Of a DNA stretch of 5,558 nucleotides, positions 5,033-5,558 are shown piece by piece. Origin of the DNA: an uncultured Collinsella sp. (GTDB lineage: Bacteria > Actinomycetota > Coriobacteriia > Coriobacteriales > Coriobacteriaceae). Position 1 is the first letter of the stretch. Each line of letters begins with the position of its first letter. The notes beneath the pieces were generated by a model. It ran no database searches. It was not told where the DNA came from and saw only the letters and a program-made list of their open reading frames with translations. Both the position numbers and the translations under genes were made by a program. The stretch lies in assembly GCA_900552705.1 (NCBI GenBank), contig USAX01000123.1:1-5558 (forward strand). Direction: 5' to 3'.

Positions 5033-5558
5033 ATGAGTCTGATTGATGATCTGGTCAAACTCGAGGAAGAGGCCAAGGAGCTCGTCGCAGGCGCCGACGA
5101 CGCCGCCAAGCTCGAGGCTGCGCGCGTTGAGCTGCTCGGTCGCAAGGGCCGCATCACCGGCCTGATGCGCATGATGGGCAAGCTCGCCCCCGAGGATCGC
5201 CCCGTCATGGGCAAGCGCGCCAACGAGATGCGCCAGCTGATTGAGGGCATGCTCGACGAGCGCAACACCGAGATGAAGGCCGCCGCCCTCAAGCGCGCAC
5301 TGGAGCACGACGCCGTCGACATCACGCTGCCGGGCATCCGTCCGCAGATCGGCCACCAGCACCTGATCAAGCAGATTATCGAGGAGGCCGAGGACATCTT
5401 CTGCGGCATCGGCTACACCGTCGAGTCCGGCCCCATGGTCGACACCTCCTACTACAACTTCACCGCGCTCAACGCCCCCATGGATCACCCGAGCCGCTCG
5501 GCCCGCGATACCTTCTACGTGGTCGACAATAACCCCGGCAGCGTCGCGCACCCCGAGG
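5033..5558 (+). CDS. pheS: Phenylalanyl-tRNA synthetase alpha subunit, 5' part (cut by window end)
   Basis: The alpha subunit forms the (alpha-beta)2 class II synthetase with PheT and carries the catalytic site that charges tRNA-Phe in the cytosol. 175 codons are visible, about half of the usual 340 or so. Residues 1-90 are charged and helical, matching the N-terminal coiled-coil tRNA-binding arm, with the family-like LGRKGRITGLM at 35-45. The catalytic domain begins near 98 with LPGIRPQIGHQHLI (99-112) and continues with ESGPMVDTSYYNFTALN (131-147), DHPSR (151-155) and DTFYV (159-163). Where many bacterial PheS read HPL, GPE-E and HPAR, this one has HLI, GPMVD and HPSR; this may be lineage variation. 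The start at ATG 5033 follows a purine-rich ribosome site and gives a normal N-terminus. Expression is set by the T-box upstream. pheT is expected next but lies outside the window. Confidence 0.95.
   Translation, partial: MSLIDDLVKLEEEAKELVAGADDAAKLEAARVELLGRKGRITGLMRMMGKLAPEDRPVMGKRANEMRQLIEGMLDERNTEMKAAALKRALEHDAVDITLPGIRPQIGHQHLIKQIIEEAEDIFCGIGYTVESGPMVDTSYYNFTALNAPMDHPSRSARDTFYVVDNNPGSVAHPE

Noticed and set aside
4580..5036. Small plus-strand open frames within the T-box leader (78 and 122 codons)
   Set aside because: They overlap structured RNA elements that explain the sequence better, and they lack ribosome sites and recognisable products.
4904..5551. Minus-strand open frame of 215 codons opposite pheS and its leader
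   Set aside because: It runs through the T-box terminator and antisense to clear PheS sequence, so it is a compositional artefact.

Overview
This window looks like ordinary chromosome from a high-GC Gram-positive bacterium. The best guess is the Coriobacteriia, and Collinsella in particular. That rests on strong G/C bias at third codon positions, AAGGA-type ribosome sites, a full-length T-box leader of the Firmicutes/Actinobacteria type before pheS, and GGGGACAGTC-type intergenic repeats that I associate with gut Coriobacteriia from memory. The genus is an inference and was not tested by any search.

Layout, left to right. (1) 1-1250 (+): the 3' part of a DUF4012-family, probably cell-envelope, protein whose N-terminus lies outside the window. 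(2) 1251-1333: a short gap filled by a strong hairpin with a T-rich tail that ends right against the ribosome site of the next gene. (3) 1334-2665 (+): complete glmM, phosphoglucosamine mutase, which makes the glucosamine-1-phosphate used for UDP-GlcNAc and peptidoglycan. (4) 2666-2951: a gene-free convergent gap with a perfect 13-bp hairpin at the glmM stop codon, a second terminator-like hairpin, and a composite REP-like repeat of about 100 bp that runs almost to the stop of the opposing gene. (5) 2952-4526 (-): a complete M32-family zinc carboxypeptidase with a lysine-rich N-terminal tail. (6) 4527-5032: a divergent intergenic region holding a probable promoter and a complete T-box riboswitch. 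The stem I parts, a UUC (Phe) specifier, stem III, the T-box antiterminator and the competing terminator can all be read. (7) 5033-5558 (+): the first 175 codons of pheS, phenylalanyl-tRNA synthetase alpha subunit, cut by the window end. pheT would be expected downstream.

How the parts relate: glmM and the DUF4012 protein both plausibly serve the envelope, but a hairpin separates them, so operon membership is uncertain. The M32 peptidase is a stand-alone cytosolic enzyme that converges with glmM and diverges from pheS. pheS is controlled by uncharged tRNA-Phe through its T-box. I found no mobile element with a transposase, no CRISPR array, no rRNA or tRNA gene, and no evidence of a new multi-gene system. 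The features most worth following up are the repeat cluster at 2846-2941, the hairpin in front of glmM, and the T-box.
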